This document shows positions 11,287-21,747 of a stretch of 64,000 bases of DNA, in pieces. Numbering within the stretch: position 1 is the first letter of the stretch; each line of letters begins with the position of its first letter. Both the position numbers and the translations under genes were made by a program. The stretch is from NCBI GenBank assembly GCA_002633005.1, contig NMRA01000431.1, positions 123,733 to 187,732 on the forward strand, given 5' to 3'. Under the pieces are notes generated by a model. It was not told the DNA's origin, searched no databases, and worked only from the letters and a program-made list of their open reading frames with translations. The stretch comes from Phoronis australis (lineage: Eukaryota > Phoronida > Phoronidae).

Positions 11287-12995
11287 ATGTGCCCACATAT
11301 TTATATGTGGACGCATTATGCCGTCATCTCCATCAGTCTGGCGTCCGCTGCTCTATCTCCAAATCGCGTTGACGTATGTTTATGAAATTTTGCACGTGTT
11401 CCTTCCGTGGATAAGACGGCATGAGCGAACTTTCGGATGGATCCGTCTACCGGTGTGCCCCGCTTGTGGTTATTTTAGTTTTTTACGTTTACCTCTGTAT
11501 CCTCAAAAGTCCCGAACGAATTTTCATAAAATTTGGTATATAGGCACCTATTAGTGAGATAACGTTATCCTCCCATTTTCAGATGGATTTGTTGTGGTTT
11601 GTGCCACCTAGTGGCCATTTTTTCTGTTTGCGAGTCTGTTTTTTTGCATCCACGCCTCTATCTACCAGCTCAAAGAATGATTGTGAAAATTGGCATGTAT
11701 GTTTTTACTATAAAGTGGACGGCTGACGATGATTTTACGACGACTTCGACTACTGTGACTCTAGTGCCAGTTTTTTTTTTGCGCCTATGGCTGTATCCCC
11801 TAAACCATTCGCAGGATCTTTACTAAATTTAATGAGTGTATTTATCTGATGTTAACAACGGAGGACAACGTTCAGATGAATCTGTCTACTGGTGTGCCAC
11901 CTAGTGGCAATTTTATTTTTTTTTACGTTTACCTCTGTTCAAAGGTTCTCAACGTATTTTCATAAAATTTGGCACATAGGCATCTGTTAATGAAGTGACA
12001 CTATCTCTCTGTTTTCAGATGGTTTCGACCTAGTTTGCGCCACCTAGTGGCCATTTTTACTGCTTTCGAGTCTGTTTTTTGGCGTCCACTCGTCTATCAA
12101 CCAAATAGCTTTCAGGATAATTGTGAAAATTTGCATTTATGTTTTTACTATGAAGTGGACGGCTGACGACGATTTTCCGACGAGTTTGCCTTCTGTGGCG
12201 CCTCCTAGTGGCAGTTTTGTTTTTTTTTTGCGTTCATGGCTGTATCTATTTAACTGTTTGCAGGATCTTTACTTAATTTAGCAAGTGTATTGATATGATG
12301 TTGACAATGGACGACGACAGCTTTCGAACGGATCTGACTTCTGGTGTGCCCCCAAGTGGCAATTTTAGTTTTTTACATTTACCAGTCTGTATCTTCAAAG
12401 GTCATCAACAGATTCTCATAAAATTTTGAATATACACTTCTATTGGTGAGATGACTCTATCATCCTGTTTTTGGAGGGTATAGAGGTATTTTGCACCACC
12501 TGGTGGCCATTTTTGGTGTTTTCAAATCTTGTGTTTGGCATTCACCCCTTATCAACCAAATCATTCTAGGGATGGTTTTGAAAATTGGCGTACATGTTTT
12601 CAGTGTGAAGAGGACGTTTGATGATGGTGACTGAATACTGTGGCACCTCCTAGTGGTAGTTATGTTTTGTTTTGCACCCTGTATCTCCAAAACCCACTGC
12701 AGGATCTTTATTAAATTTAGTAAGTGAATTTATATGAAGATAACGGATGACGACTTTCAGGCAGATGAAACGGACGCTGTGCCCACAAGCGGCAATTTCA
12801 TTTTATTCTGTTTTCCTTTGTTTCTCTGAAGTTCCTTGACAGATTTTTATGAAGTATGACATGTTCCCATTTTTGGATGGATTGTACGTTTTTGCGCCAT
12901 CTAGTGGCCATTTTTATGATTCAAATAAATTACCCTAAAAGCCCACCATTTGCGATACATTTGTGGGCGCATTTCCATGCTCCACGTTGCTCTTG
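11287..12995 (+). repeat. 453-bp-core hairpin repeat element, old copy
   Basis: It has the 5' hairpin (11287-11316, with T replacing C in GTGCCC), the CCTAGTGGC..TTTT units at ~150-bp spacing, and the 3' end TTGTGGGCGCATTTCCATGC, TCCACGTTGCTCTTG. Substitutions and small indels are spread throughout, unlike the near-identical young copies, so this is an older insertion. If the 6488/13160 gene model holds, it lies inside that gene's intron. Confidence 0.85.
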
Positions 12996-13159
12996 TTTAA
13001 GTAATCCTGTTATTACTTTAAGTCTTTAGTGTGGGAATTGTATGAAATGAAGAGGAATCCACACATTAAGGTTCTTGTAGATTTATCATCATCATGTTAT
13101 AATATGCTCAACTCGTATCAATTCGCATTTCTTTCAAAACTGTTTTTATTTCTTCAAAG

Positions 13160-13185
13160 GTGAGGAAGAAGAGGAGGAGTTGTGA
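13160..13185 (+). CDS. Candidate terminal exon of the unrecognised gene
   Basis: A T-rich tract (TTTTTATTTCTTCAAAG) is followed by two bases completing a Gly codon, six Glu codons, Leu and TGA (13183-13185). The phase fits the weak donor proposed after 6638. Proteins ending in an acidic run are common, so the composition alone proves little. The acceptor is AAG rather than CAG. Low confidence; transcript evidence would decide. Confidence 0.22.
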
Positions 13186-13258
13186 GATAAAGTCTAAAAA
13201 TTTATCAGAGTTGACAGAAGCATCACACTTGGCTGTGTCTGCCTGCTTCAACCAGTCT

Positions 13259-13489
13259 ACCATCTTAACCATGGACACCATCTTACCATGGAGACCATCT
13301 TTAACATAGAGACCATTTTAACCATGGAGACCATCTTACCATGGAGACCATCTTAACCATGGAGACCATCTTTAACATAGAAACCATCTTAACCATGGAG
13401 ACCATCTTACCATGGAGACCATCTTTACCATGGAGACCGTCTTAACCATGGACACCATCTTTACCATGGAGACCATCTTAACCATCAAC
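13259..13489. repeat. Minisatellite, unit ~18-20 bp (ACCATGGAGACCATCTTA)
   Basis: About twelve imperfect copies of ACCATGGAGACCATCTTA occur, with variants CTTTAACATAGAGACC and GGACACC. Unit length varies by one or two bases, which breaks any reading frame. Confidence 0.9.
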
Positions 13490-13998
13490 ACTGTGATTCA
13501 TCTCATGTATGCTTTCAGTGTTGGATAAGAGTGGTGTTGTTGGATCACCAAGTATGGAGCTAATGTAATGGTAGCAAGGATCCTTAATGCAGTTGACCCA
13601 GCGGCGAAATGAGATGGGCTTTGTGAATTTTCCATTGAATGCATTGGGTTTGATTTTCTTTTGTATGAAACAAAGTTTCATTACTTCAGATGTAATAGAT
13701 ATGTCTTTAGGTCTTGACATTCACATACTGGAGTATTGTTCTGTCAATCTCAACATGTTCAAAAATTCTGCATGATTATGAGAACAAATTGTGTACGTTG
13801 TATTCATGTTGGCTTGTAATAGTACCGCATTAAGAAAGAATGTTAAATATATTTCTTTTTTCCTATTGTGGCATATGACATTGTGATGTACCCGAGAAAA
13901 CATTTGTGAAGCCTTGTTATCGAGCAACTCCCTATCATACATGAATACATAATTATAACAAAATGTCATTTTATTTGTGTAACAAGTATGTACATCTA
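13490..13998. other. Non-coding stretch, nothing recognised
   Basis: Short open frames on both strands overlap one another and have no recognisable protein. Confidence 0.4.
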
Positions 13999-14394
13999 CA
14001 ATGTTCATATTCACATGCTATGTTACATGTACAATGTTCATATTCACGTGCTATGTTACATGTACAATGTTCATATTCACATGCTATGTTACTTGTACAA
14101 TGTTCATATTCACATGCTATGTTACATGTACAATGTTCATATTCACATGCTATGTTACTTGTACAATGTTCATATTCACATGCTATGTTACATGTACAAT
14201 GTTCATATTCACATGCTATGTTACATGTACAATGTTCATATTCACATGCTATGTTACTTATACAATGTTCATATTCACATGCTATGTTACATGTACAATG
14301 TTCATATTCACATGCTATGTTACTTGTACAATGTTCATATTCACATGCTATGTTACATGTACAATGTTCATATTCACATGCTATGTTACATGTA
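13999..14394. repeat. 33-bp minisatellite, twelve copies with five-unit higher order
   Basis: Twelve exact-length units start CAATGTTCATATTCACATGC, followed by a partial thirteenth. The variable site is ACATGTA versus ACTTGTA. Calling these H and L, the order is H H L H L, H H L H L, H H, so a 165-bp super-unit is repeated. Because 33 is divisible by three, frames on both strands stay open (up to 169 residues); these are treated as artefacts. Confidence 0.95.
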
Positions 14395-14399
14395 CAATG

Positions 14400-15532
14400 T
14401 TCAGATACTACACAACAAATAGTTGTACAACAATGTAGAATGATTCCATCAGCTAGCGTACTACACAACTAGTCGTCTGTTCACTTAGAATGTTTCGTTC
14501 CAAATCTTGTTCCTCATAATAAGAATGTCTTTACTTTCAGTTTCAGCTTGAGATTTATTTTCAACTGCTAAAGATTATTTCATGGAGATTAAACTTTGAA
14601 TTCTGATGGAAAACTGTTGTCATGACATGCAATATACCACGTAATGGTTGAAAGCTGACAGATCAATAACAGAGAGTTGCATTTCACTGTGTTGTTTATC
14701 TAATTATGTTAAATTATTTTAGGCTTTAAAAATATTACCCACTCGTTATATCTTTAAATGTTACTGAATAAGTCAACAACTCAAGTCATAGGAAATGTGT
14801 GCATATGACATTTTGTGTGCATGTCACATTTTGGGATTGACAATTTTAGGGCCAGACAAACTCTAACTGAATAAACTGAAGCGTTAATTTTTCCTTAACT
14901 TCTTGATGCTTTTGATGTTCTTGTTAATGACGGAAATGAGGATTATTATAAGACCTTTTGTCGATGTAAAAGGCCCGATTCGGTTTTTGCTTTTTAGCCA
15001 GCTATATGGAAGAAATGCAGCTGTTTCAAGCCACGTCTTCAAACATACAGCTATTAAAATAACTCTATTTGAAGACGAACAAAGGCTGAGCCCCAAAACG
15101 GGAAAATCTTGTTGTTTAAAGAGAATGCAATGACCAGTACTAGACTAGCATTAACATAAGCTAAGTAACTACAATCACAAAACATTGAATGAATCCCAAG
15201 ATCCTATTCAATACATCAATTCTGCATTCAAGACTAGCTTGAAAACAAAAACAAATTTCTACACCAGCCCCATTTCACCAGTCCCTTGATGCTATACAGT
15301 ATCTGCATGCTTCCAACAAAGTACAGCACATCCCCAGCACCTGTTGACTAAACCATGCATTGAGCTCTTCATGTCAAGCCAACCATGGCATGGAACCCAT
15401 TTATCTTCTTAGGGCATAAAACCATTCCACTTTTCCCGTTTGCTGTTTTCTTCTTAGGATTTTCAAAAGTAATGACAGAAAAACACCAGAGATAACAGAT
15501 AGTCCACGGAGGCATGACCCAACTTTGATGCT
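14400..15532. other. GTF2A2 downstream region, with one copy of repeat G
   Basis: It lies just past the GTF2A2 stop on the minus strand and so includes its 3' untranslated region; I could not place the poly(A) site. Repeat G is at 14938-15003 (TATTATAAGACC, then GATGTAAAAGGCCCGATTCGG, TTTTTAGCCAG), resembling 27175-27245 and, reversed, 25497-25570. Confidence 0.45.
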
Positions 15533-15552
15533 TTACTCATGACCAGACGCAC
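15533..15552 (-). CDS. GTF2A2: GTF2A2 coding exon 4 (C-terminal end and stop)
   Basis: On the minus strand a good acceptor (ATTGTTTCAG) is followed by two bases that complete the split codon from exon 3 (A + GT = Ser), then Ala-Ser-Gly-His-Glu and TAA at 15535-15533. The TFIIA gamma C-terminal tail after the conserved KIVACD motif is short, variable and polar in animals, and the human one also ends in Glu. Total length with this exon is 108 residues, against about 109 for human. The exon is tiny, so the choice rests on acceptor quality, phase and total length, not on sequence identity. Intron 3 (15553-19824) contains a young hairpin repeat element and Penelope-like debris. Confidence 0.75.
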
Positions 15553-15830
15553 CTGAAACAATTTTTGAAAATTATTTAATGCCTTTTATAAAGATATAAA
15601 TTTTTAATTGAAGAGTGGCAATCATGCAAGCTTAAATGTGACATATTTAAAATGCATTAATTTTGAGCTACAATTGTTACACTTAAAAACCTGTTCCATC
15701 AAGGATATGAACTTTTGACTTACGGCAGGTCACTTGATGCTGTAAAATGGGTCTCAGCTTGTCCCTTACTCAAATGAGAAGCGATTTCTAGGCTTCTAAA
15801 GATCTGACAGTTTTTTTATTCCTCAAGCCC

Positions 15831-15895
15831 ATGCATGCCTTGAGCACATGCATGCCTTGAACACATGCATGCCTTGAGCACATGTATGCCTTGTA
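15831..15895. repeat. 17-bp short tandem repeat (ATGCATGCCTTGAGCAC)
   Basis: Three full copies and a partial fourth, with single substitutions (TTGAACAC, ATGTATG). It sits in GTF2A2 intron 3, beside the hairpin repeat element. Confidence 0.9.
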
Positions 15896-15970
15896 GAATG
15901 GCAGGCTGTGACAAGCCAACTTGACTTCCTAAAACCGCTCTGAGATGGTGGTGTATTACAACTATTATTA

Positions 15971-17035
15971 CAAGAGCAACGCGGAGCGTTGAAATGCGCC
16001 CACAATTGCACCGCATACGGTATCCTTCTAGGGTTGTTTATTGGTACCATAAAGTGGCCAGTAGAGGGCATACTTTGCAAAATGGAAAGGCATGGTCATT
16101 GTCTCCTCAATAGGCTAGGGGCAAAATGTGAGTAATCTTCATAATACAAGCACATCCTATACACCAGTTGCTTAAAGCACCACAGAAACATAGAATTAAA
16201 AACAAATTTACCAACATACGAGATTAGCACAGCATTAGAATGCCAGAAACAAATTTCTACTTGGAACTTTTCCTTCACAGTCACGAAGTAACACAAAGTA
16301 TACACCTGAAGACCTATGAAAATACAGAGGTCAATGTAAAATACTAAAATTGCCACTAGAGGCAAATACTAAAATTGCCACTAGAGGCATACCGGTAATC
16401 AGAATCATCCTAAAGTCGTCATCGTCTGTTGTCAACATCACATAAATACACTTGCTAAATTTAGTAAAGATCCTGCAAACGGTTTGGGAGATACAGCCAT
16501 GGGCGCAAAAAAACAAAACTGCCACTAGGAGGCGCCACAGTAGTCCAAATCGTCTGAAAATCATTGTCAGCTGTCTTCCTTATAGTAAGCACATACACGC
16601 CAATTTTCACAATCATCCTTTGAGCGGTTTGGTTGATAGAGGGGTGGACGCAAAAATACAGACTCGAAAACAGTAAAAATGGCCACTAGGTGGCGCAAAC
16701 TACGTCGAATCCATCTGAAAACAGTAGGATAGCGTCATCTCACTAATAGGTGCCTACATACCAAATTTCATGAAAATCCGTTCAATACTTTTGAAGATAC
16801 AAAGGTAAGCGTAAAAAACTAAAATTGCCACTAGGGGGCACACCGGTAGTCGGATCCGTCCGAAAGTTCGCACATGCCGTCCCATTCATGAATGGAACAT
16901 ATGTTCCAAATTTCATGAACGTATGTCAAAGGGTTTTGGAGATAGAGCAGCGGACGCCGCCCGGACGGACGGACGGACGGACGGACGGACAGAGATGACG
17001 GCATAATGCGTCCACATATAAATATGTGGGCGCAT
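15971..17035 (-). repeat. 453-bp-core hairpin repeat element, young short copy
   Basis: Reverse orientation: the 5' hairpin ends at 17035, the TCCGTCCG run follows, and the CTCTTG end is at 15971. It is nearly identical to 2559-4080 and 59670-61190 but ~455 bp shorter, the length of one higher-order unit, so it has lost (or never gained) one unit. It shares with 1763-4080 a 24-bp duplication of CCTCTAGTGGCAATTTTAGT that the 59670 copy lacks. It lies in intron 3 of GTF2A2. Confidence 0.9.
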
Positions 17036-17041
17036 AAAAAT

Positions 17042-17120
17042 CTTTTGGTCCATTTACACCGACCTCTAGTCTATACACTGTCACAACGTTTCGGTCGGTC
17101 TCTTCTCCGGCCATTGTCAG
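17042..17120 (-). mobile_element. Penelope-like terminal fragment with hammerhead-like core
   Basis: Minus strand: CTGACAATGGCCGG, loop AGAAGAGA, CCGACCGAAAC, then GTGACAGTGTATAGACTAG and GGTCGGTGTAAATGGACC. Penelope-like elements carry hammerhead ribozyme motifs (CUGANGA..stem..GAAAC) near their ends. Here the core reads CTGACAA, one base off. A second, inverted copy lies at 17457-17546. Confidence 0.6.
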
Positions 17121-17130
17121 GTGTTCTTAG

Positions 17131-17292
17131 AACAACATCCAGTGGAATAACACCCGAATACTGGATAGTGAAACAGGTTGGACCAAGAGAAAGATCAAGG
17201 AAGCCATGTACATGAAAGTACTAGGCAATGTCTTCAGTCAGCCAAGCAAACAACCAAGTGACACCTGGCTCAGTCTACTTAGGAAGGTTTAA
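17131..17292 (+). pseudogene. Penelope-like element ORF fragment (C-terminal end)
   Basis: An open stretch of 53 codons to TAA reads NNIQWNNTRILDSETGW, then TKRKIKEAMYM, with a polar tail. The pattern RILDxExxWxxRxIKEAxYI is the characteristic end of the GIY-YIG endonuclease region of Penelope-like retroelements. A stop lies directly upstream (17128-17130), so only the last piece survives. It is part of the debris in GTF2A2 intron 3. Confidence 0.75.
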
Positions 17293-17320
17293 GTATAATA
17301 AAATTCCCTCTAAGTAATTG

Positions 17321-17403
17321 GATGACTCTGTGGTGAAGTGGTTAAGGAGCTGGACTCGAATTATCTAGTTTCAGAAGCTGTGGGTTCAAATCCTGCCTCG
17401 CAC
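17321..17403 (+). mobile_element. tRNA-Ser-derived SINE head
   Basis: An A-box-like TGGTGAAGTGG (17331), GTTAAGG and GCTGGACTCGAA (anticodon-arm-like, CGA) and a B box GGGTTCAAATCCT (17382) are ordered and spaced as in a long-variable-arm tRNA-Ser. The acceptor arms do not pair, and an A-run follows (CACAAAAAAAA), so this is a SINE or tRNA relic, not a working tRNA gene. Confidence 0.65.
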
Positions 17404-17456
17404 AAAAAAAATCACACCACGTATCCGTGCTCGTTCATCTAAGAACGCGGAAACAC

Positions 17457-17546
17457 CTGACGATGTTCGTGACGATGTTCGGAGAAGAGACCCACCGAAA
17501 CGTCGTGACAGTGTATATAGTCTAGAGCTCGGTGTAAATAGACCAA
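17457..17546 (+). mobile_element. Penelope-like terminal fragment, plus orientation
   Basis: CTGACGATG (17457), AGAAGAGA, CCGAAAC (17496-17501), then GTGACAGTGTATATAGTCTAG and GCTCGGTGTAAATAGACCA. It is clearly homologous to the reverse of 17042-17120. It carries a 12-bp tandem duplication (TGACGATGTTCG twice, 17458-17481) inside the ribozyme-like stem, which would break the fold. Confidence 0.6.
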
Positions 17547-17699
17547 TAGATTGTAATAATAGTTGTACAAGCCAACTTGTAGAGCTTGGTCTCGCCAATA
17601 AAAAACTAAATTCTTTCATACACCTGAAATCGCCTCTCTCTTCACTAAGTAACAGTTTGAGACCAATTTTATAATTGCACACGAGTAGATTTTTGTGCT

Positions 17700-18944
17700 G
17701 TCAGGCAGGTTTATAACCGGTTTAAATTAAAATATGTATTGTCATATATCAGTTGAGGATCATATAAAGACTCAACTTTAATGCAGAAGATGGTTTTTAC
17801 GTGCAATAGTTATCCAGCATATAAATGGATAAAAATTCAGGAAACACAAATAATGTCTTGTAACCAAAAATTTGTTTACAGGAACAGTGGATTGGGCTTT
17901 AAGTCACCTGATTTCTAGTGCAGATAACTATTGACTGATTTCAAAGAATGCCACAAGCTAGACTCGACCTTAATTGTTGAACTGGCTAGTTGACTTTGCA
18001 ATGCCAAAACAGTTCCAGATGTACAGTGAACATGCACATAAGTGAGTGAATGAAAGTAAATAATCATTTCATTGATGAACAGTGTTTATCTTTTGCCTCT
18101 GCAGTCACTCACCAAAAGCACTGCGATCCTTATATGGCAACAATGAACCGAAGATTGAGATCTCAAACAATTGTGAGGAATGATATTAGGCAATTACATA
18201 GCCCTGGATGCCGAAGGCATACAGGGGCGATAGTACAGCCCCACAAAAAGTTACTCATTTCAAAATACAGCAAATAAAATCAAATGAATCATACATATAG
18301 GAACACAGAGTTATTATTAACACATACCATGACTGGATACAATTTAGTCAGCAAAACTTGAACAAATTGATGAAAATCTGTCATAGTTTGCTAGAGTTTC
18401 TCTTACCGGGTGCCATTTTGAAGAAGTTAGTATATGTGAAATCACGGATGTTGACAAATAAAAAGTCCAAGGGACATAAATCTTTACGAATTTCACCTGA
18501 TACCTTTCCAACAGTGCTATTTTGCAAGTGTCACGTGCTTCGCTCAGTCTCGCCCTAGCCTTTACCTAACTCACGTGACTCAGTTGACATACTTTGTGAT
18601 TATCACGCGCCGTGAAAACGTTAACAGCAATCAAAAAAGTGGAGTTGGAATTCTTCGCCAAAGTCAACTTAATTCTCACAACTAAGCTTCATCGTAGATA
18701 TGTATAGAAGTAGAAAGGACCAATGATGAAAGTAAGCACTTTTTTAAATGATAGTTTTAAATGTGGAATGTATTTTTGACGAGGTGAAAACTCAAAATCG
18801 GTGGCCGGATTTGGCCAACCACCTGCTTAAAATACATGTAAGGAAATGTGTACAGAAAGAGAATGTAAGTATTGTAGCCCCTAAATGGCCAACCGAGGGG
18901 CTACGTGTTGCCTAGAATGATATGACCTCACAGTGACAGAGCAT
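17700..18944. other. GTF2A2 intron 3, unassigned part
   Basis: No exon recognised on either strand. A 9-bp stem (GTAGCCCCT with AGGGGCTAC) lies near 18876-18906, and CACGTG occurs near 18531 and 18574. Confidence 0.4.
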
Positions 18945-19110
18945 CCAATCCCCTCCCTCACAGAGACAGGACTGCCAATCCCCTTCCTCACAGAGACAGG
19001 ACTGCCAATCCCCTCCCTCACAGAGACAGGACTGCCAATCCCCTTCCTCACAGAGACAGGACTGCCAATCCCCTTCCTCACACAGACAGGGCTGTCGATC
19101 CCCTCCCTCA
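18945..19110. repeat. 30-bp minisatellite, about five and a half copies
   Basis: Unit CCAATCCCCTTCCTCACAGA plus GACAGGACTG, with CCTCCC/CCTTCC variants. The length is divisible by three, so a 118-residue frame (plus) and an 88-residue frame (minus) cross it; neither is likely to be a gene. Confidence 0.92.
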
Positions 19111-19508
19111 TGATCGGCAAGGGCATTCTTGTTAATAACATTGGCAATCCTGTTTACGCCTTTCCTACGCCCCCCCCCCCTGAAATGAATTTCCTATTAA
19201 TTGCTTCAGACTGCATCGGCACACTTTTTTTTCTCAATTCTCATGTGTCATTCATCGCTGCTAATCTTTCTGACACAATGTCCACATGAGCATTCCGATT
19301 AACATCATCCTTTTCTCATTAACACAATTCTTTTCTAATGAGCTGTAGTTCACCTCTCATCAACCACAATTCAGTTCTTACCAATTCAGTTCTTACCAAT
19401 TCACTTCTCTTCTCATTGACCTCATTTATTTGTCCTAATTTACATCTTCCTAAATTTTATTAAGCACTGATCTCATGGATAAAACACATTCTAACTATGG
19501 AGTAAGTA

Positions 19509-19588
19509 AACCCAAAATCATACAAGTCGCACAAAATTCTTTTCTTCTGAACAATTATCATTTTGTGCGACTTCTATGATTTTGGGTT
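19509..19588. repeat. 29-bp near-perfect inverted repeat (hairpin)
   Basis: The left arm 19509-19537 starts AACCCAAAATCAT and the right arm 19560-19588 ends ATGATTTTGGGTT. They pair at 28 of 29 positions around a 22-nt spacer. It lies in GTF2A2 intron 3, about 240 bp downstream of exon 3 in gene direction. It may be a small foldback element or a structure in the pre-mRNA. Confidence 0.9.
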
Positions 19589-19824
19589 AACAATATGAAA
19601 GCAATATGGCTATGTAAAAAATAAGCTGGTTTCGCCACCAAACACAAGATGGGGTAGCTGAGTCTCGACAGCTTTAAAAAACAAAAACCAGTCCATGACA
19701 AAATTTTCATGGAAACATGAGTGAGTTATCACACAACTGTGCAAAGTGAAGTAATGAACTGGTATGGCTTGACACAACAAAACACAAACTGACAAGCAGA
19801 AAGATGGTTCAAAGTTCAACTTAC

Positions 19825-19951
19825 TTTTAGCATCACATGCAACTATCTTTACTTTGTCCACTTTGATAATTTCTTGTACTTCACGGAATTCCACGTCATT
19901 GAGAACAAATGTCCACACATTGTCACAGAACCTGTATGTGTTCAAGTGACC
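19825..19951 (-). CDS. GTF2A2: GTF2A2 coding exon 3
   Basis: After the acceptor CACTTGCAG the minus strand reads [19 protein letters not shown], then [20 protein letters not shown] and DAK, ending in phase 1 before GTAAGTTG. This is the C-terminal beta-barrel half of TFIIA gamma, nearly identical to the human protein ([21 protein letters not shown]). In the TFIIA-TBP-DNA complex this domain, formed together with the beta part of the large subunit, contacts TBP and upstream DNA and stabilises TBP on the promoter. The acceptor phase (0) matches exon 2 and the donor phase matches exon 4. Intron 2 is 1691 bp and carries the 47-bp tandem repeat. Confidence 0.98.
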
Positions 19952-20312
19952 CTGCAAGTGTACAAAAAGACACTATCAATCAGTTCAGATAAACATCTTA
20001 AAACAATTGTCCACTGATTACTTGTATAATTTTTAGCTCTGTCCAGGTGGGCTCTTAAACTAACGGCATGTCCAGACGACAATCCCAAAAGTGTCAAAGA
20101 AGTGGAATAGGGTGCAAATCATTCTGTGCATGTCATTCTAGCAGGTTTAGTATTCCCAGTCACACAACTGCAGAATGGTGGGAGTTCAAGTAAACAAGGG
20201 TTTGCTATGTTTCCTAGGAGTTTTTGGATTTTTTTATCTACTGCGCATTGCAAATTGCTAGTGCCTTGCCCCATTATGCTGTCCACACAGGCACCAAGTG
20301 GGCCATAAGTGA

Positions 20313-20800
20313 GGTAAGTTGTCACACCAGTGTCGAGTCACGCTACCTCCAATAAGTTGGGGTAAGTTGTCACACTTGTGTCAAGTCACACAACCTCCAA
20401 TAAATGAGGTAAGTTGTCAAACCAGTGTCAATTCAAACTACCTCCAATAATTGGGCTAAGTTGTTACACCAGTGTCAATTCAAACTACCTCCAATAAATG
20501 AGGTAAGTTGTCAAACCAGTGTCAATTCAAACTACCTCCAATAATTGGGCTAAGTTGTTACACCAGTGTCAATTCAAACTACCTCCAATAATTGGGCTAA
20601 GTTGTTACACCAGTGTCAAGTCACACTACCTCCAATAAATGAGGTAAGTTGTCAAACCAGTGTCAATTCAAACTACCTCCAATAACTGGGCTAAGTTGTT
20701 ACACCAGTGTCAAGTCACACTACCTCCAATAAATGAGGTAAGTTGTCAAACCAGTGTCAATTCAAACTACCTCCAATAATTGGGGTAAGTTGTCACACCA
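20313..20800. repeat. 47-bp minisatellite, ten copies, in GTF2A2 intron 2
   Basis: Unit GGTAAGTTGTCAAACCAGTG plus TCAATTCAAACTACCTCCAATAAATGA. Variants replace GGTAAG by GCTAAG and TCAAAC by TTACAC, and these alternate. Several copies start with GGTAAGTT, a plus-strand splice-donor-like word, but the host gene is on the other strand. Confidence 0.93.
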
Positions 20801-21642
20801 GTCACGTTGCACTAGTTTTGTCCTCACAGTCAATTAAAATGGCGCAGGTTGCACGAGGGGCAACTTGCACTAGTTTAAGTGTCCATCTTGGCAGCTTAAG
20901 AATCATACTAAAATATTGTAAATATTAAGTAAAATTGTCGAAACAAGAAAACATGAGCCAAACTGATACACAGGGACTTTAATGTCTTGATTTTGGGGTC
21001 AAACATAGGATTTATTCCACTCTAAAAATACTAAAAAATGACAGTTAATTCCCCTGGTCAGGCCCAAAAATTTCCTTCCAATGACTAACTAATTCCTCAT
21101 CAAAGTTAAAATAACTTCACTTTTAACATGCACAGACCCTCAGCTTCAGGCTTTACTAGATGCAAAAATCCTCACTTCACAACCATGTCTTTCCAATGTT
21201 TACAGCCTCAGTGTGGAGAACTGAGTTTAGATTAGTTTATGACAAGTGCAGGGGTGTTCACATGCTATTGAGCAAAGAAAGTCATTTATGATAGTAGTGG
21301 GTTCACTAATATCTCTACTACCTAGACTAGTATAACACTCCAAGAAAGTTATATGAGCTGAAGGGTGGTCTGCTCTAAGGAGTGCGTTGGGCAGTTGGAA
21401 ACCAGCACAAAACACTAGTTGTAGTAACTAGAACTCCAGTCAGTGCCATCTGGCACTGATAATAAAACTGATGGCAACTGGGGTTACATTATCCCTCTCA
21501 CACAAAAAATGTCTCAGAAGGCACAAGCACCTCTCTTTCCAGGTGAGCAAGGGTCCTGATATATTCACTTCTGATATTTAAATGTCACCACATTTTCCTC
21601 TGTGTGAGATTTTTGATTCTTGACCTTTGGGTTTGTACCAAC

Positions 21643-21747
21643 CTTGAAATTGACTCTGTTTCTCACTCTGCTAGCCAGTGCATTGTTGATTGCCTTGTCA
21701 AATTGTAGCAGAACTTTAAGGGCAAGATTTGGCGTGATCTGACCACA
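21643..21747 (-). CDS. GTF2A2: GTF2A2 coding exon 2
   Basis: The minus strand, after the acceptor ACAATTTCAG, gives 35 codons: [19 protein letters not shown], then [16 protein letters not shown], and the donor GTTGGT. Both borders are phase 0. The segment completes the N-terminal four-helix-bundle half of TFIIA gamma, which pairs with the alpha part of the large subunit. ITPxLAxxVLxQFDKAIN and RVRNRVNF are hallmark motifs. Cys-Gly replaces the usual Ser-Gln at the exon start; the rest is strongly conserved. Confidence 0.97.

Noticed and set aside
13963-14472. 165-169-residue frames on both strands
   Set aside because: They are translations of a 33-bp tandem repeat without stops, with equally long frames on the opposite strand.
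17321-17403. Functional tRNA-Ser gene
   Set aside because: The boxes are good but the acceptor stem does not pair and an A-run follows; a SINE or relic is more likely.
18881-19289. 118- and 88-residue frames on opposite strands
   Set aside because: They come from a 30-bp minisatellite whose length is divisible by three.
20313-20800. CRISPR-like array
   Set aside because: The repeats are directly adjacent with no unique spacers, in an animal intron. It is a minisatellite; the same holds for the other arrays.
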